Origin: CBDUVZ01 sp965370805
GTDB lineage: Bacteria > Hydrothermota > Tepidihabitantia > Tepidihabitantales > Tepidihabitantaceae
NCBI GenBank assembly: GCA_965370805.1
Contig: CBDUVZ010000067.1
Coordinates: 1-15,757, forward strand
Reading direction: 5' to 3'
Length of the DNA stretch: 15,757 nt
The notes under the pieces: generated by a model
Seen by the model: the letters and a program-made list of their open reading frames with translations, nothing else
What the model was told of the DNA's origin: nothing
The model's database searches: none
In this document: piece after piece, positions 6,839-13,843 of the stretch
Position numbering within the stretch: the stretch's first letter is position 1
How the letters are laid out: each line of letters starts with the position of its first letter
Program-made: the position numbers and the translations under genes

Positions 6839-7483
6839 ATGAACTATCGCCTGCCACGAATCCTCATCATGACCCTCCTGACCCTCGCGTGGCTGTCGGC
6901 GGCCGCCGGGGAACTGACACCGATTCAGCTTCCCGAGCCCCGGACCGACCGCGGCAAGCCGCTGATGCAAGCGCTCAGGTTGCGGCAGTCCCGACGCCGA
7001 TTCGGCCCGGACAGCCTCCCGAGCCAGGTGCTTTCGGACCTGCTCTGGGCCGCGTTCGGAGTGAACCGCGAGGATTCGGGCAAGCGCACCGCGCCTTCGG
7101 CCCTGAACTGGCAGGAAATCGACATCTACGTCGCGCGCGCCGACGGCCTCTACCTGTTCGACGCACACGCCCACATCCTGAACCCGGTCCACGCTCAGGA
7201 CATCCGGGCCCTGGCCGGCAGACAGGAACTCACGCAGGACGCGCCGGTCAACCTCATCTACGTCGCGGACTACTCCCGGATGCAGGCCGCCGACGACATC
7301 AAACGGTTCTACTCGGCCGCCAACACCGGCTTCATCAGCCAGAACGTCTACCTCTTCTGCGCTTCCGAAGGCCTGGCGACCGTGGTGCTCGGACTCATCA
7401 ACCGGCCCGACCTGTCGTACGCGATGCATCTGCGCGCAACCCAGCAGATAACCCTCACTCAGCCGGTCGGCTATCCCCGCTGA
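6839..7483 (+). CDS. Exported nitroreductase-family (SagB/ThcOx-like) protein
   Basis: The start chosen is ATG 6839, giving 214 residues. It begins a clear Sec signal peptide (MNYRLPRILIMTLLTLAWLSAAAGE), whereas the in-frame TTG at 6788 only adds a polar stretch that overlaps the promoter. The mature part has the FMN-binding features of the nitroreductase fold: QSRRRFGPDSL near residue 50, TAPSALNWQEIDIYV around residues 80-93, and a late SQNVYLFCASEGLATVVLG helix. The family uses FMN to reduce nitro groups, quinones, thiazolines or other unsaturated substrates, or to oxidise them. The substrate here is unknown. A signal peptide on an FMN enzyme is unusual but is seen in anaerobes. No T9SS domain is present, so the periplasm is the likely site. 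It ends at TGA, convergent with the next gene and separated by a hairpin. Confidence 0.8.
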   Translation: MNYRLPRILIMTLLTLAWLSAAAGELTPIQLPEPRTDRGKPLMQALRLRQSRRRFGPDSLPSQVLSDLLWAAFGVNREDSGKRTAPSALNWQEIDIYVARADGLYLFDAHAHILNPVHAQDIRALAGRQELTQDAPVNLIYVADYSRMQAADDIKRFYSAANTGFISQNVYLFCASEGLATVVLGLINRPDLSYAMHLRATQQITLTQPVGYPR

Positions 7484-7493
7484 CCCGGAACGC

Positions 7494-7521
7494 CGTGGGA
7501 CGCCCGCAAGGGCGCCCCACG
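7494..7521. terminator. Bidirectional hairpin terminator between convergent genes
   Basis: CGTGGG (7494-7499) pairs with CCCACG (7516-7521), and CGCCC (7501-7505) pairs with GGGCG (7510-7514). One A-C mismatch separates the stems, and the loop is GCAA. It sits in the 62-nt gap between the stops of the nitroreductase-like gene and the minus-strand cargo gene. No U-tract is present in either direction. Confidence 0.65.
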
Positions 7522-7545
7522 AATGCAGACTGCTGCGGCCCGCGG

Positions 7546-9636
7546 CTAGTTGAGTCGCAGAACCTTGACTACCGACTCGTTGTCCGGGGTCTTGACGTTC
7601 AGGAAATAGACCCCGCGTGCCAGTGCCGCCGGCTGCCAGTGATACGTGCCGCCGCCGGCCTCAATCTCCAGGCTCCTGGCTTCCACCATCCGGCCGGTCG
7701 CGTCGAACACCTCCAGTTCGAACATGCCCGCAGCGCGACTGAAGTAGTGAATGAACGTGCCGCCCCGGAACGGGTTCGGCAGAACCTCACAGCGGACGTC
7801 ATCCGCCTTCACTTCACCCGGGCGCTCGGCCAGTCCGACGTGGATGCCGTACCACGACTGGGCGCTGTCGGCGTGGGCCTCGACTTCATTCACGGTCGTG
7901 CCGCCGATGAAAGCGACCGCAAAGCGGTAGGTCGCACCCGCCGGCAGATCGAACGGGCCGACCGAAGTGCAGATCGACCAGTCGTACGGACGGGTCGAAT
8001 TGCGCTGCGCAACCGTGCCGTCCATGAAGATGAACTTGTGGCGGTCGGTCATGCAGGAATCCGGGTAGACGTAGACATCATGATCGATTGCCGCCAGGTT
8101 GGCGAATGACCGCGGTTCGAGAATCTTGAGCCCGACCGTCGGGTTGGCCGAGCCGACCCAGCGCATGTAGGAAAGCCGGCGGGTCTCATCCGAAGTGACC
8201 GTATTGGCCCGCGGGTCGGCCCCGACGTCGAAGTCGCCGAAAACCGCAGCGTACAGCCCGTCAACCGCACCCGCGCCCGCGTTCTCGATGTCGTATACCA
8301 GGATTACGAAGTCATCGTAACCCGGGGCAGCCGACATGTAACTGTTCTGGGTAACCTCGATCTCCTTGGGCGCGGCGTGTCCGGCGTCGTCAAAGACAGC
8401 GTAGAAATGCTCGTCTCCGATCGTCGGCGGGTCAATCGGCCGCAGGCTCTCAACCGGTACGAGGTCGGTATTCACCCCGCCGGATGCCGGCTGACCGAAG
8501 TGGCGGTCCGCAACGTACGCCGGGCTGTTGCCCACCGCGAAGCTCCCGTGGAACAACTGACTGGCAGCGGTCTTCGGATAGCGGAACCCGTTCCCGGCGT
8601 CGGCCGGCTCGTCGTAGCCGATTGCGCCGATGCAGGTCACAGTCAGCTTGCAGTACCCGGTATCGTGGTCCATCATCAGGAAGTACGTCGCGATGCTCGT
8701 CGTCTGAGTGGTCGTATCGTTGGACGTATCCAGGTCCCCGGCCAGTGCGGTGAACATCTCAACCGTGTATGCGTTACCGCCCGCGCCGGTAGTCCAGTCC
8801 GGCGTGAAAGCGACCTCAGCCCGGTGACCGGGCTGCAGCGGACCCGCGTAGGCCGTGGTCTGGTCGTACACCAGCGTGCCCAGCGAATCGATCCGGCACG
8901 TCACCGGGATGCTGCTCTCGGCATTCTCCCCGAAGTTCGTGATTCGCGCGGTCGGGGTGTACGCCCCTTCGCCGACGCTGGTGCCTGGAATCAGTATCCG
9001 GGAAACGCCGACGTCGTGGTCGAACCCGGGCACCGGTTCGATGATTGCGCGGATGTTCCAGTTGTAGTCGAGTTGAAGGTCGGCCAACTGGCTCCAGCCG
9101 GCGCCCATGGATATGAACCCTCCCCGGTTGCGCAGCATCGGACCGGCGTCCGTTCCCAGCGGGAAGGCACCCGAATCGTGGGTCATCTGGACGCAAGCCC
9201 AGAAATCGACACCGGCAATCACAATCAGCGGAGCGGCAAAATCGGCCCGCTTCCACACCGTGCCGGCCGAGCCGGAATACGAAACCGAATCCAGCGTTAC
9301 GCCGGGCGTAGTGTCGGTCCCCTCAGCGTAGATGAAAGCGTAGTCGTTCGACGACGGGTCGTTCTGGTAGAACAGAACCGACTTGATCGTGCAGGTGCGG
9401 GTGGGTGTGAACCGGACCGCGCCCCGGAACGTACCGCCGCCCGTCAGGCCGATAGCCGATGCGTTATCACCATCATAGTGGAGTGTCTCTGCCGGATTGT
9501 CGGTCCAACCGACCTCAGTCAAAAGCGGAACCCCTCCGGCGGTGGGCTGTGAGCTCAACAGACCGACAGCATTGTCGGCCGCCGGCGCAAGCCCGAATGC
9601 AAGCACAAGGCCTGCAATCACGATAAGGCTTCTCAT
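7546..9636 (-). CDS. Secreted T9SS cargo protein, paralogue of the interrupted gene
   Basis: Two ATGs are adjacent at 9639 and 9636. The second is chosen because AAGGAGG then lies 4 nt upstream, the same spacing as in the paralogue; the product is 696 residues. Residues 1-20 are a signal peptide (MRSLIVIAGLVLAFGLAPAA). Residues about 40-185 form a beta-rich domain of unknown family (FRGAVRFTPTRTCTIKSVLFY). Residues about 195-320 look like a CARDB/adhesion-type Ig domain. The last ~390 residues repeat the module of the interrupted gene (IGYDEPADAGNGF, FDVGADPRA, FANLAAIDHDVYVYPDSC). They end in a T9SS domain with VLPNPFRGGTFIHYF, ALARGVYFLNV and terminal VVKVLRLN. The two paralogues keep the C-terminal module but differ in the N-terminal domain. 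Surface display is inferred; no catalytic site is recognised. It has its own promoter and a large leader hairpin. Confidence 0.8.
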   Translation of the reverse strand: MRSLIVIAGLVLAFGLAPAADNAVGLLSSQPTAGGVPLLTEVGWTDNPAETLHYDGDNASAIGLTGGGTFRGAVRFTPTRTCTIKSVLFYQNDPSSNDYAFIYAEGTDTTPGVTLDSVSYSGSAGTVWKRADFAAPLIVIAGVDFWACVQMTHDSGAFPLGTDAGPMLRNRGGFISMGAGWSQLADLQLDYNWNIRAIIEPVPGFDHDVGVSRILIPGTSVGEGAYTPTARITNFGENAESSIPVTCRIDSLGTLVYDQTTAYAGPLQPGHRAEVAFTPDWTTGAGGNAYTVEMFTALAGDLDTSNDTTTQTTSIATYFLMMDHDTGYCKLTVTCIGAIGYDEPADAGNGFRYPKTAASQLFHGSFAVGNSPAYVADRHFGQPASGGVNTDLVPVESLRPIDPPTIGDEHFYAVFDDAGHAAPKEIEVTQNSYMSAAPGYDDFVILVYDIENAGAGAVDGLYAAVFGDFDVGADPRANTVTSDETRRLSYMRWVGSANPTVGLKILEPRSFANLAAIDHDVYVYPDSCMTDRHKFIFMDGTVAQRNSTRPYDWSICTSVGPFDLPAGATYRFAVAFIGGTTVNEVEAHADSAQSWYGIHVGLAERPGEVKADDVRCEVLPNPFRGGTFIHYFSRAAGMFELEVFDATGRMVEARSLEIEAGGGTYHWQPAALARGVYFLNVKTPDNESVVKVLRLN

Positions 9637-9674
9637 CATGCCTCCTTAGGCAGTCACTGCTTACCGGTCACGTC

Positions 9675-9726
9675 CGGTCGGGTCTCACGGCCGCGGACTC
9701 ACGGTCCGCGCAACCTGACCCGACCG
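9675..9726 (-). promoter_or_regulatory. Two-tier hairpin in the leader of the T9SS cargo gene
   Basis: CGGTCGGGTC (9675-9684) pairs perfectly with GACCCGACCG (9717-9726). Inside it CGCGGAC (9692-9698) pairs with GTCCGCG (9704-9710). By the promoter at 9767-9740 it begins almost at the 5' end of the transcript, and it lies 39 nt or more before the start codon. It is likely an RNA-stability or regulatory leader, or a dispersed palindrome. Confidence 0.5.
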
Positions 9727-9739
9727 TGAATTCAACCCG

Positions 9740-9767
9740 AGTTTAGCCCGCAAGCCACCGATGTCAA
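9740..9767 (-). promoter_or_regulatory. Sigma70-like promoter of the T9SS cargo gene
   Basis: On the minus strand a perfect TTGACA (9767-9762), a 16-nt spacer and TAAACT (9745-9740) predict a start near 9733 and a leader of about 95 nt that opens with the two-tier hairpin. Confidence 0.6.
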
Positions 9768-9780
9768 CCGGCCGGTGAGA

Positions 9781-9816
9781 CCCCTCCGCTTCGGTCGGGG
9801 TGACAGTTCCTGTCAC
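9781..9816 (+). repeat. Dispersed palindromic element (CTCCGCTTCGGTCGGGGTGACA type)
   Basis: CCCC (9781-9784) and GGGG (9797-9800) enclose a CCG-CTT-CGG mini-hairpin. GTGACA (9800-9805) and TGTCAC (9811-9816) form a second stem. Strings of the type CCTTCGCTTCGCTCAGGATGACA are common dispersed intergenic palindromes in many bacteria, and this looks like a GC-rich relative. That likeness is from memory, not from a search. Confidence 0.45.
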
Positions 9817-9943
9817 TTGGCAGTCTTGGCGGTCTTCTGTTTGGTCATTGGTGCTTGGGCATTTCCTGCTTGGTGCTCTTGGTGCCTTGGTGTTTACTCC
9901 TCTCCGCTCCGGTCCTCAACCTTGGCGCTCTTGGCGGTTATCC
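9816..9943 (+). repeat. Short-period degenerate repeat tract (9-nt CTTGG words)
   Basis: This is non-coding sequence built from 9-nt words in register: CTTGGCAGT, CTTGGCGGT, CTTCTGTTT (9816-9842); CTTGGTGCT, CTTGGTGC, CTTGGTGTT (9869-9894, one unit a base short); CTTGGCGCT, CTTGGCGGT (9921-9938). CTTGGCGGT also occurs at 256-264, and TGGCGGTTATCC (9932-9943) recurs exactly at 15656-15667. The base composition is TG-rich on the plus strand, unlike the neighbouring genes. Confidence 0.6.
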
Positions 9944-9977
9944 TCTCCGCCCGCCGCCGACCGTCCCCCGCATCTGC

Positions 9978-10005
9978 TTGACATGGCCCGGCAGGACCAT
10001 AACTT
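9978..10005 (+). promoter_or_regulatory. Sigma70-like promoter of the aminopeptidase gene
   Basis: A perfect TTGACA (9978-9983) is followed after 16 nt by TAACTT (10000-10005), a weaker -10. Transcription would start near 10012, about 30 nt before the ATG. Confidence 0.5.
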
Positions 10006-10041
10006 AGACTGTAGTTCAGGCATAATTACAAAGGAGTTGAC

Positions 10042-11523
10042 ATGAGAATCGAATCGCTCGCATGGAAGCAGTGGCAGGGCCGGTTCCTGGCCGCGCTGGT
10101 CTTCGAGGACGGGGTCCCGCTGGGTCTCCCCCAGGCCGAAGGCAAACGGCTGATGGCTATCGCCGCGGAGGAGAACTTCACCGGCCGGTACAAGAAGACG
10201 ACCCTGCTTCGAACCGGTGAGGACGGACAGCGCCTGCTGCTCGCCGGCCTCGGCAAGCGGAACGACTTCGAACCCGACCGGGTGCGGGTCGCGGTTGCGA
10301 AACTCGTCAAGCAGGCCGAAGAGATGAACGTGGACGTCCTCGGCCTGCTGGCGCCCGACCCCGCGCGGATTCGGGGCAGCCTTGCGTCGTTCATCGCGGC
10401 GGCAGTCGAGGGCGCAATCCTGTCCGCGTACCATTACACCGAGCACCGGACCGTGGAAGACAAGGACGAGCCGAAGCCGCTCGGCGGCCTGGCTATCGTC
10501 TCCGGCGCGGGCCGCCGGGTCACGAATGCGGAGCGCCGGGCCGCGGCCGACGCCCGGGTCGTTGCCGAAGCGGTCTGCTATACCCGCGACCTCGTGAACG
10601 AACCGCCCAGCCGGAAATCGCCGAACGTGATGGCCGAACTGGCGAACTGGCTGGCCAAGCGGGGCCGAATAACGGTCAGGGTGATGCACAAGGACGAACT
10701 CACGAAGATGGGAATGAACGGCATCCTGCGGGTCGGCGCCGGCTCCCACGAACCGCCCTGCCTGGTCCATCTCACCTACAAACCGAAAGCCAGGTCGAAG
10801 AAAACGGTCTGCGTCGTCGGCAAGGGCGTGACGTTCGACTCGGGCGGACTGTCGCTCAAGCCGTCCGCTTCGATGGACACGATGAAGTGCGATATGGCCG
10901 GGGCCGCGGCGGTCTTCGGCCTGTTCAAGCTGCTGGGTGACGCAGACGTGCCGGTCACCGTGCACGGTCTCGTCCCGCTGGCCGAGAACCTGCCCGGCGG
11001 GGGCGCCCAGAAACCGGGCGACGTCATCCGGGCGTACAACGGCAAGACTATCGAAGTACTCAACACCGACGCCGAAGGCCGGCTGATTCTGGCCGACGCG
11101 CTCGCCTACGGCTCCGGCCTGAAGCCGGACCTGATGCTCGACCTGGCGACATTGACCGGCGCCTGCGTCGTCGCTGTCGGCGACGAGTACTCGGCCCTGC
11201 TCGGCACCGACCGGAAGACAATCAACCGCCTGATCAAACTCGGCAGCGAACAGGGCGAGTTCTTCTGGCAATTGCCGCTGCCCAAGCGGTATCGAGCCCA
11301 CATCAAGAGCAAAGTCGCCGATATCAAGAACATCGGCAAGCCGCGCATCGCCGGCACTATCACTGCCGGCCTGTTCCTGCAGGAGTTCGTGGACAAGGGC
11401 ATCCCCTGGGTCCACATCGACATTGCCGGGCCGGCCTTCACCAAGGAGGATTGGGACTACGCGCGGGCCGGCGGCACCGGTGTACCGGTACGCACCCTGG
11501 CCGCACTGCTGCGCAGCTTCTAG
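10042..11523 (+). CDS. pepA: M17 leucyl aminopeptidase, cytosolic
   Basis: The 493-residue product starts at ATG 10042 with AAAGGAG 5 nt upstream. Its length and layout are those of full M17 aminopeptidases: an N-terminal macro-like regulatory domain (about 1-170) and a C-terminal catalytic domain. The signature NTDAEGRL lies at 341-348. The two-metal site is complete: Lys261 (VGKGVTFDSGG), Asp266, Asp284 (KCDMAG), Asp343 and Glu345, with catalytic Lys273 (SLKP) and Arg347. The enzyme removes N-terminal residues such as Leu from peptides in the cytoplasm and works as a hexamer. It has no signal peptide. Some family members (E. coli PepA) also bind DNA in plasmid dimer resolution and carAB control; nothing here shows that. 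It is followed after 33 nt by a membrane protein gene and is probably co-transcribed with it. Confidence 0.95.
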   Translation: MRIESLAWKQWQGRFLAALVFEDGVPLGLPQAEGKRLMAIAAEENFTGRYKKTTLLRTGEDGQRLLLAGLGKRNDFEPDRVRVAVAKLVKQAEEMNVDVLGLLAPDPARIRGSLASFIAAAVEGAILSAYHYTEHRTVEDKDEPKPLGGLAIVSGAGRRVTNAERRAAADARVVAEAVCYTRDLVNEPPSRKSPNVMAELANWLAKRGRITVRVMHKDELTKMGMNGILRVGAGSHEPPCLVHLTYKPKARSKKTVCVVGKGVTFDSGGLSLKPSASMDTMKCDMAGAAAVFGLFKLLGDADVPVTVHGLVPLAENLPGGGAQKPGDVIRAYNGKTIEVLNTDAEGRLILADALAYGSGLKPDLMLDLATLTGACVVAVGDEYSALLGTDRKTINRLIKLGSEQGEFFWQLPLPKRYRAHIKSKVADIKNIGKPRIAGTITAGLFLQEFVDKGIPWVHIDIAGPAFTKEDWDYARAGGTGVPVRTLAALLRSF

Positions 11524-11556
11524 CGGACGACTGCAGGCAGAACCGACAGCACGTCA

Positions 11557-12192
11557 ATGCTCGGACGAATCCTGAAGGAATTGAGGCACCACGCCCCGTT
11601 CACCGCGGCGGGCGCGGTCAGCGGCGTGCTCATCCTGCTGCTGTTCCGGGGATTATCGCCGGGGGTTTCCCACACTGTCTTCTACGTCCTGCACCCGACT
11701 CACGTCGTCCTGAGCGCGCTCGTCACCGCATCGATGTTTCAGTTGCACAAGTACGGGAAAGAACGGCGCCGGTCACAACTCTGGTTGCTGCTGGTCATCG
11801 GGTACGTGGGTTCGGTCGGGATTGCGACGCTTTCCGATTCGGTGATTCCGTACCTTGGCGAGGTACTGCTCGGAATGCCGAACCGGGAACTTCATAGCGG
11901 GTTCATCGAGAAATGGTGGCTGGTGAATCCGCTGGCGCTAATCGGGGTCGCCATCGCCTGGTTCAGACCGAACACCAGGTTCCCGCACGCCGGGCACGTT
12001 CTGCTGAGCACCTGGGCGTCGCTGTTTCACGTCCTCATGGCGCTGGGCGCAGGGCTCCACTGGTTCCAGTATCTCGTGGTCTCCCTGTTCCTGTTTCTCG
12101 CGGTCTGGATACCGTGCTGCCTGAGTGACATCGTCTTCCCCCTCCTGTTCGTGGGAACGAACAAACGGCAGGACACGCCGGCCGGCGGCTAG
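11557..12192 (+). CDS. Small integral membrane protein made of two His/Asp-bearing repeats, function unknown
   Basis: The 211-residue product starts at ATG 11557. There is no clear Shine-Dalgarno, so it may rely on coupling to the upstream aminopeptidase gene. About six membrane segments are visible (near 15-30, 40-60, 75-95, 121-136, 146-166, 170-188). It contains an internal duplication: HPTHVVLS (46-53) matches HAGHVLLS (144-151), and LSDSVIPYL (92-100) matches LSDIVFPLL (189-197), with 46 and 45 residues between the pairs. Each half thus has two His and one Asp at equivalent places, with further His at 11, 12, 39, 113, 158 and 168. Metal or proton transport is a reasonable guess but unproven, and the family is not recognised. 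Its stop TAG overlaps the stop of the convergent Gate-domain gene. Confidence 0.8.
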   Translation: MLGRILKELRHHAPFTAAGAVSGVLILLLFRGLSPGVSHTVFYVLHPTHVVLSALVTASMFQLHKYGKERRRSQLWLLLVIGYVGSVGIATLSDSVIPYLGEVLLGMPNRELHSGFIEKWWLVNPLALIGVAIAWFRPNTRFPHAGHVLLSTWASLFHVLMALGAGLHWFQYLVVSLFLFLAVWIPCCLSDIVFPLLFVGTNKRQDTPAGG

Positions 12193-13145
12193 GGTGAACG
12201 GCCGCGCCGGGCCCCGGGCTTCTCGTCCCTGAGCACGAGGCTGAGAATCCGGGTCACCAGCACCGCGAGCACCAGCCGCGGAACCAGTATCCAGAAAAGA
12301 TTGGCCCCCATGACGATGAATATCGCCGTATCCTCGAACAGCCCGTGCGAAAGCGCGAGGAACGTCGCCACCAGCGTAGCTTGTTTCGGGCTGAGCTTCT
12401 GCTCGCGGGTCGATTCGACAATCAGCCCGCCGCCGAACACGATTCCGAACACGTTGCCGCCGAGCCAGGGAAGTCCGGCGTCGTAGCTCAGCCCGATATG
12501 CCGGGTCACTTTGTGCACGCCCCGCAGCATCTTCTTGAGCAGGCCGTACCGGCGCGCGAACTCGAGGCCGATGAAGATGGCGACGAGCACCAGCAGCATC
12601 TTCCAGGCGGTAGCCCAGAGCCCGAACGCCCAGTCGCCGAGCGCGGGCCCGAGCCCGGCGAACGTCGCCCGGGCCATCTGCGCCAGTTCGACTGACGCCG
12701 CGTTCGTGGCTGCGGCCGGGCCGTGCACCAGCAGCCGGCCGAGCACCGCACCGGCAAGCAGGGAGAACGCAAGCCGGACCGCCCAGAGCAACCACCATTT
12801 CGCCCCCATCCGGAAGAAGACCGCGGTTTCGAGAATCTGGGAGTGCGAAAGCAGGAGCATGACGCTGAGCACGGTGAGCTGCGGACCCGGAAGCCGGAGC
12901 GCCGTAATCGCGCCGAGCCCGGCATAGAGGTTGATGAAATTGCCCAGAATCAGCGCTATCGCCGCTTCGCCGGGCAGCCCGAACTGCTTCATCGCCGGCG
13001 CGGTGAAACGCGCGAACGCTTCGAGCACCGGCGTGTACCGCAGAATCGTAATCCCGGTATAGACCGGCGCCACCACCGCCATCAGCTTGAGGAACGCTCG
13101 AACGCCGCGCCACGCGCCGGTGCCCGCAGTCCGCCGGAACGTCAT
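12189..13145 (-). CDS. Gate-domain (nucleoside recognition-like) membrane protein, duplicated
   Basis: The start is ATG 13145, which overlaps the upstream gene's TGA as ATGA, the usual sign of translational coupling. Codons further upstream in frame would encode an Arg/Ala-rich stretch that is only the shadow of that gene. The 318-residue protein has many membrane segments and two Gate-like halves (about 22-140 and 185-305). The halves align around LSHSQILETAVFFRMG (99-114) and LSHGLFEDTAIFIVMG (265-280), giving a repeated SH-x4-[ED]-TA motif. Gate domains (as in FeoB, SpmA/SpmB and YjiH-like proteins) are linked to nucleoside or ion movement. The substrate here is unknown, and the His and acidic pair in both halves would suit a cation. 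It is the last gene of a three-gene overlapping operon. Confidence 0.8.
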   Translation of the reverse strand: MTFRRTAGTGAWRGVRAFLKLMAVVAPVYTGITILRYTPVLEAFARFTAPAMKQFGLPGEAAIALILGNFINLYAGLGAITALRLPGPQLTVLSVMLLLSHSQILETAVFFRMGAKWWLLWAVRLAFSLLAGAVLGRLLVHGPAAATNAASVELAQMARATFAGLGPALGDWAFGLWATAWKMLLVLVAIFIGLEFARRYGLLKKMLRGVHKVTRHIGLSYDAGLPWLGGNVFGIVFGGGLIVESTREQKLSPKQATLVATFLALSHGLFEDTAIFIVMGANLFWILVPRLVLAVLVTRILSLVLRDEKPGARRGRSP

Positions 13146-13843
13146 TCCCGGAAGAAACGGAGCGAAACCTCGCCGTCTTCCATTACGCCGTAGGAGAAAT
13201 GGGTCAGCCAGTCGCCGGTATTGACGTACACGCCTTCGCCGAACCGGCGCAGCTCGGGCTCGTGCAGATGCGCCAGCAGCACGACGTCGAACCCCTGCGC
13301 CAGCTTGCGCTCGGCGAACCCGGCCATCTCCTCCCGCAGCCCGGAATCCGAACCGCGCGCCCGGCTCCGCCGCGCAACCCACCCGGCGAACCCAATTCCC
13401 AGGTCCGGGTGAACGAACGAATAGAGAAACCGGTTCAACCGACTGCGCATCAGCCGGCGAAAGAGCATCGATACCGGCCGCCGGTCCACCTCATCCCCGT
13501 GCTTCATCCAGACCCGCCGGCCGTCAATCGTCCCCGACCATTCGAACGCGGTCGTGATGCCCAGTTCCCGGTGGAAGAACTCCTGGAATCGGAGGTCGTG
13601 ATTGCCGGCAAGGTAGACGACCGCTGTCCCCGACTTCCGGAGCTGGACGAGCTCGGCCAGCACCCGGAACCCGTGCTTCGGAATCGCCCGGCCGTACTCG
13701 AACCAGAAGTCGAACAGGTCGCCGAGGATGTAGAGTGAATCGGCCCGGCCCCGGATCGATTCGAGGAACCGGAGCAGCCGCTCCTCGGCACCGGCAGGGG
13801 CCGCGCCGAGGTGGGCGTCAGATACGAAGTAGTGCGCGCTCAA
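13142..13843 (-). CDS. lpxH: UDP-2,3-diacylglucosamine pyrophosphatase-like metallophosphoesterase
   Basis: The 233-residue product is a calcineurin-type phosphoesterase with the LpxH motif order: SDAHLG (Asp9, His11), LGDLFDFW (Asp42), AGNHDLRF (Asn81, His82), KHGDEVD (His115) and AHLHEP (His192, His194). LpxH hydrolyses UDP-2,3-diacylglucosamine to lipid X and UMP at the inner face of the cytoplasmic membrane, the fourth step of lipid A synthesis, which implies an LPS-bearing outer membrane. The last motif is AHLHEP rather than the usual GHTHxP, so a related UDP-sugar or other phosphodiester substrate cannot be excluded. The start is a TTG at 13843, with AGGA directly before it. It lies 26 nt inside the upstream gene, and no ATG precedes the essential SDAH strand. 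Its TGA overlaps the next ATG. Confidence 0.8.
   Translation of the reverse strand: MSAHYFVSDAHLGAAPAGAEERLLRFLESIRGRADSLYILGDLFDFWFEYGRAIPKHGFRVLAELVQLRKSGTAVVYLAGNHDLRFQEFFHRELGITTAFEWSGTIDGRRVWMKHGDEVDRRPVSMLFRRLMRSRLNRFLYSFVHPDLGIGFAGWVARRSRARGSDSGLREEMAGFAERKLAQGFDVVLLAHLHEPELRRFGEGVYVNTGDWLTHFSYGVMEDGEVSLRFFRE

Noticed and set aside
8377..9552. 391-codon plus-strand frame opposite the T9SS cargo gene
   Set aside because: It is an antisense shadow; the minus strand has signal peptide, Shine-Dalgarno, promoter and conserved domains.
13146..13382. Longer N-terminus for the Gate-domain protein, starting at 13382
   Set aside because: The extra 79 residues are Arg/Ala-rich and lie fully inside the LpxH-like gene; ATG 13145 in an ATGA overlap fits better.
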